A stretch of 64,000 nt of DNA from Winogradskyella sediminis. GTDB lineage: Bacteria; Bacteroidota; Bacteroidia; Flavobacteriales; Flavobacteriaceae. How positions within the stretch are numbered: position 1 is the first letter of the stretch; every line of letters begins with the position of its first letter. Positions 61,398 to 64,000 of the stretch are shown one piece after another. Where the stretch lies: NCBI RefSeq assembly GCF_003387355.1, contig NZ_QUNH01000001.1, positions 1,498,023-1,562,022 of the forward strand. The letters are read 5' to 3'. A program made the translations under genes and the position numbers. A model generated the notes under the pieces. It had not been told where the DNA came from and searched no databases. It saw only the letters and a program-made list of their open reading frames with translations.

Positions 61398-62330
61398 TTA
61401 ATTAACGTATGAAAACCTTTCGTTAAATTCAAATGATAATTCAGGTCCAAAGTTGTAGGCGATAACTCGACTTTCAATTCTTCCTGCTGAATTGTATTCT
61501 AAATCAAAATTAAAAACATTACCATCGAAAGTTGCTCCATTCCAATTGTTTGTGGAAAGAAATTGAGCAATTGGACTTCCAATTTCATCCGAATAATCAT
61601 CATCTAAAAATGTAAGTAAATAATTGTCTTCAAAAATGACTTTTAATGGATTAGGATTATCATCAAATTGATATGTGGTATTACTATCTGTTTCTCCCGT
61701 TCTGATACTACTTGAAATATTTCCATTGGCAGCATAACTAATGCTTTCAAATTGAATAGAAAAACCATTTTCAAAAGATTCTTTTTGTATAATACGATCT
61801 GAATTATCTACTGTAAATACTGTAGAAATACTAGAGCCTTCTTCTGTTCTTGTAATGGTATTGCCGTCATACGTAAAGTTGTAACTATAGTTTTCTTCAG
61901 CATCTTCGTAATAGGTGTATGTAATATTAGAAATGACTCCGTTGGTGTATGTTATGGTGGTTTCGTTAGTTGTTACGCCAGCTGTATTTACGGATTCATC
62001 ATTAATAATTTGCCCTGAGCTATTTCGGGTAATAATTAAATTTTCATTTTCAAAAGGGCTACCGTTGGCTGATAAAGCATTGGATCCAGAGATAATTTTA
62101 CTGTTTGCAATATTAAAATCAGAATTGGTTATAGTCTCTATTGGTGCGCCAAAGAACTCTAAATTTACTTGTGTGTCTAATTCATAAATAGACATTGTAA
62201 GGTCTGCACTTTCACTACCAGTGCCACCTCCTTGATTGCCTCCTCCTTGTGTGTAAGCCGGATCTAAAGGTTCAACGTCACAAGCTGTAATAACAGTAAG
62301 GGTGAGTAATAATAAGGTTAGTTTCTTCAT
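61398..62330 (-). CDS. Predicted lipoprotein with repeated beta (YD-like) segments
   Basis: A 310-residue exported lipoprotein (VITACD, C17) with a glycine-rich linker (GGGNQGGGTG) and a series of short beta repeats such as ITYTNGVISNITYTYYED and YDGNTITRTEEGS, resembling loose YD repeats. The function is unknown. It is placed between a second lipoprotein and the sigma-54 activator, to which it is tightly linked (2-base gap). Confidence 0.75.
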   Translation of the reverse strand: MKKLTLLLLTLTVITACDVEPLDPAYTQGGGNQGGGTGSESADLTMSIYELDTQVNLEFFGAPIETITNSDFNIANSKIISGSNALSANGSPFENENLIITRNSSGQIINDESVNTAGVTTNETTITYTNGVISNITYTYYEDAEENYSYNFTYDGNTITRTEEGSSISTVFTVDNSDRIIQKESFENGFSIQFESISYAANGNISSSIRTGETDSNTTYQFDDNPNPLKVIFEDNYLLTFLDDDYSDEIGSPIAQFLSTNNWNGATFDGNVFNFDLEYNSAGRIESRVIAYNFGPELSFEFNERFSYVN

Positions 62331-62452
62331 TGATGGTTTAATTTTTTTTTAATTCTCATAGCGATGAGAGGGGTAGTTGGACTTAGTAATTTCTTTTTTG
62401 AATCGATTACGAATAGCTTAATTTCTACAATTCTTTAGTTATGCTTTTAAAA

Positions 62453-63307
62453 TTAGTAATACGTATAGGTTAACGTATTTATTACTTCACCTGTTGCTAC
62501 ATTTGTTATGGTTACAGACATAGGGTAATCATCATCGTTGTATACATAATTGTAGGCTAATGTATTTCCTTGATTATCGGTTTTACTTAACACATTGTTT
62601 GGTGACATGGCCACGGTGTTATGGTCATCCATAAAATAGAGTGCTAAATTATAGCCGTCCATAGATTCTGCTATCGGGTTTTTTTTATCGTCATACGTAT
62701 AGGTGTTGCTATAATCAACTTCAATACCATAGCTTATTGTGGTGTGACTTCCAACGATATTGAAGTTGTTATCATATTCGTAATCTGTTAAATTTTGTAC
62801 AGAGTTCGCATTATTTATTAAGGTGGATTTTTTTTGCGCTAAATACTTTAATTGATCTGAACTAAATGTCCATTGAATATTTAAATCATCTTCTTCTATG
62901 TCTGAATCCATTAGATCGATATAGTTGAGGGTGTTATTGTTAATAACAACGTTAGAATCTATGCTATAACCGAGTGTGACATACTTATAATTAGTAATAT
63001 TATTATCAGTGTAAGTGAGATTTATAAACGCCTCTTCAGTACCATATGTGTGGTAAGAACTGTTAAGTTTATTGTCGTTTGAGTATTCAAATTCAGATAG
63101 AATATAATTATATTCAGGAAGGGCATTAGTATCTGTAATGGAGACTAATCTTCCGTTTAAATCGAAATAAAAATTACGCTCATTATTTTCTCTAACATCA
63201 GTAATGTGTTTAATAATTAATGTGTTAGGTGTTTCTGTTTCTTGGTTATCATCAGAACTACAGGAAAACATAGAGATAAAAAAGATGATGTAAAAAAAAT
63301 ATTTCAT
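62453..63307 (-). CDS. Predicted lipoprotein with YD-like beta repeats
   Basis: A 284-residue exported lipoprotein; the ATG at 63307 (MKYFFYIIFFISMFSCSSDD, lipobox MFSC) is used. The mature part has tandem strand-turn segments (FYFDLNGRLVSITD, FEYSNDNKLNSSYH, YTYDDKKNPIAESMDG, YVYNDDDYPMSVTI) typical of degenerate YD/RHS-like repeats. It starts one base after the miaB stop. Probably a surface protein of unknown ligand, similar in design to its downstream neighbour. Confidence 0.75.
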   Translation of the reverse strand: MKYFFYIIFFISMFSCSSDDNQETETPNTLIIKHITDVRENNERNFYFDLNGRLVSITDTNALPEYNYILSEFEYSNDNKLNSSYHTYGTEEAFINLTYTDNNITNYKYVTLGYSIDSNVVINNNTLNYIDLMDSDIEEDDLNIQWTFSSDQLKYLAQKKSTLINNANSVQNLTDYEYDNNFNIVGSHTTISYGIEVDYSNTYTYDDKKNPIAESMDGYNLALYFMDDHNTVAMSPNNVLSKTDNQGNTLAYNYVYNDDDYPMSVTITNVATGEVINTLTYTYY

Positions 63308-63308
63308 A

Positions 63309-64000
63309 TTAATTATTTTTAGAATATCCAATAGCTTTACCTATTAGAGTTGCGCTTGTACAATCTGTAATCAATACATCTACTAAATCTCCTACCTTAT
63401 AATGTTCTTTTGGAAACACAGCTACCGTGTTATCAGAAGTTCTTCCCGACCATTGCAAATCGGATTTTTTAGATGCTTTTTCAATTAGGATCTCTACCGT
63501 TTTGTTAAGGTGAGATCTAGTGTTCATGGCACTGTGCTTGCGTTCTAATTGAATAATTTCGCTTAGACGACGCTTTTTAACTTTTTCAGGGACATCATCT
63601 TTCATTTTACGACCAGCTAATGTTCCTGGACGCTCAGAATAAGTAAACATATAACCAAAATTATATTTCACATATTCCATTAGAGATAAAGTGTCTTGGT
63701 GATCTTCTTCTGTTTCCGTTGGAAAACCAGCAATTAAATCGACACTTATGGAGCATTCTGGGATAATTCTTCTAATGTTATCGATGATTTCAAAATATTC
63801 TTGGCGTGTATGTAAACGATTCATTTCTTTTAAAATACGATCGCTTCCACTTTGTACAGGTAGATGTATGTGTTTACAGATGTTATCGTACTTAGCCATG
63901 GTTTCTATCACATCTAAAGTGAAGTCCTGAGGATTAGAAGTGGAAAAACGGATACGCATTCTAGGCTGTGCCTTAGCGCATAGTTCCAAAAGATTTGCAA
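63309..64000 (-). CDS. miaB: tRNA-2-methylthio-N6-dimethylallyladenosine synthase, C-terminal part
   Basis: About 230 C-terminal residues of MiaB; the frame stays open to the window edge. ELCAKAQPRMRIRFSTSNPQDF, HIHLPVQSGSDRILKEMNR, SVDLIAGFPTETEEDHQDTL and FTYSERPGTLAGRKM are characteristic, followed by the TRAM domain (TVEILIEKASKK..VAVFPKEHYKVGDLVDVLITDCTSATLIG). The radical-SAM cysteines lie outside the window. It methylthiolates i6A37 in tRNAs. An in-frame TTG at 63989 is internal, not the start. Confidence 0.95.
   Translation of the reverse strand, partial: ANLLELCAKAQPRMRIRFSTSNPQDFTLDVIETMAKYDNICKHIHLPVQSGSDRILKEMNRLHTRQEYFEIIDNIRRIIPECSISVDLIAGFPTETEEDHQDTLSLMEYVKYNFGYMFTYSERPGTLAGRKMKDDVPEKVKKRRLSEIIQLERKHSAMNTRSHLNKTVEILIEKASKKSDLQWSGRTSDNTVAVFPKEHYKVGDLVDVLITDCTSATLIGKAIGYSKNN

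Overview
ORGANISM. The window looks like a chromosome segment of a marine-type member of the Flavobacteriaceae (Bacteroidota). The DNA is AT-rich. At least a dozen genes have the Bacteroidota -7 promoter box TAnnTTTG. Shine-Dalgarno sequences are mostly absent and starts are often TTG or GTG. Several families are typical of flavobacteria: exosortase XrtF with its partner protein, an HYC_CC_PP-type protein, CarboxypepD_reg-like proteins, a TonB receptor with an N-terminal carboxypeptidase-like domain, and DUF1573. No tRNA, rRNA, CRISPR array, prophage or complete insertion sequence was seen. No gene-free gap exceeds about 265 bases. Both ends cut through genes: an acyl-CoA hydrolase/CoA-transferase on the left and miaB on the right.

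LAYOUT. 1-5 kb: CoA-transferase end, HAD phosphatase, gpmI, a small secreted ankyrin protein with an ECF-type promoter, GNAT, pepE. 5.2-9.7 kb: two tandem CarboxypepD_reg-like secreted proteins, a small secreted protein and an M1 metallopeptidase. 9.8-10.3 kb: a stand-alone tatA and a frameshifted remnant of a subtilase. 10.3-20 kb (all minus strand): a kynurenine-degradation cluster (kynU, kmo, RidA-type deaminase, aldehyde dehydrogenase, GIY-YIG, SDR, 3-hydroxyanthranilate dioxygenase, ACMS decarboxylase), followed by an O-methyltransferase and a HipA-like/DUF3037 pair. 20-29 kb: two histidine kinases, methyltransferase, msrA, coiled-coil protein, Nif3-like protein, lpxK. 29-38 kb: gapA-lipA, two ECF sigma factors (one with an anti-sigma factor), a glycosyltransferase, aqpZ, murB, aminotransferase. 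38-49 kb: valS and the cell-shape operon purH/mreBCD/mrdA/rodA. 49-55 kb: MacB-like permease, fRMsr, exosortase F pair, and a probable metal-handling trio (HYC_CC_PP, TonB receptor, HMA protein). 55-64 kb: PAP2, groES-groEL, secG, lptE, a sigma-54 activator, two lipoproteins, miaB.

HOW GENES WORK TOGETHER. The kynurenine cluster would take kynurenine through 3-hydroxykynurenine, 3-hydroxyanthranilate and ACMS to 2-aminomuconate and 4-oxalocrotonate. The tryptophan-opening steps and the last steps are not in the window. mreB-mreC-mreD-PBP2-RodA form the lateral-wall elongation machine, and murB supplies precursor. lpxK and lptE serve lipopolysaccharide synthesis and export.

MOST UNUSUAL SIGNAL. 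Every gap between the six core genes from kynU to the 3-hydroxyanthranilate dioxygenase (about 13.8-18.7 kb) is filled by a palindromic REP-like element, and the elements belong to three different families. In one gap the two inverted hairpins of a family enclose a small GIY-YIG endonuclease gene. A smaller double hairpin made of the same parts, with no gene inside, lies between kynU and kmo. This suggests a GIY-YIG-linked repeat cassette analogous to REP/RAYT systems. A copy of another of the families separates groES from groEL.
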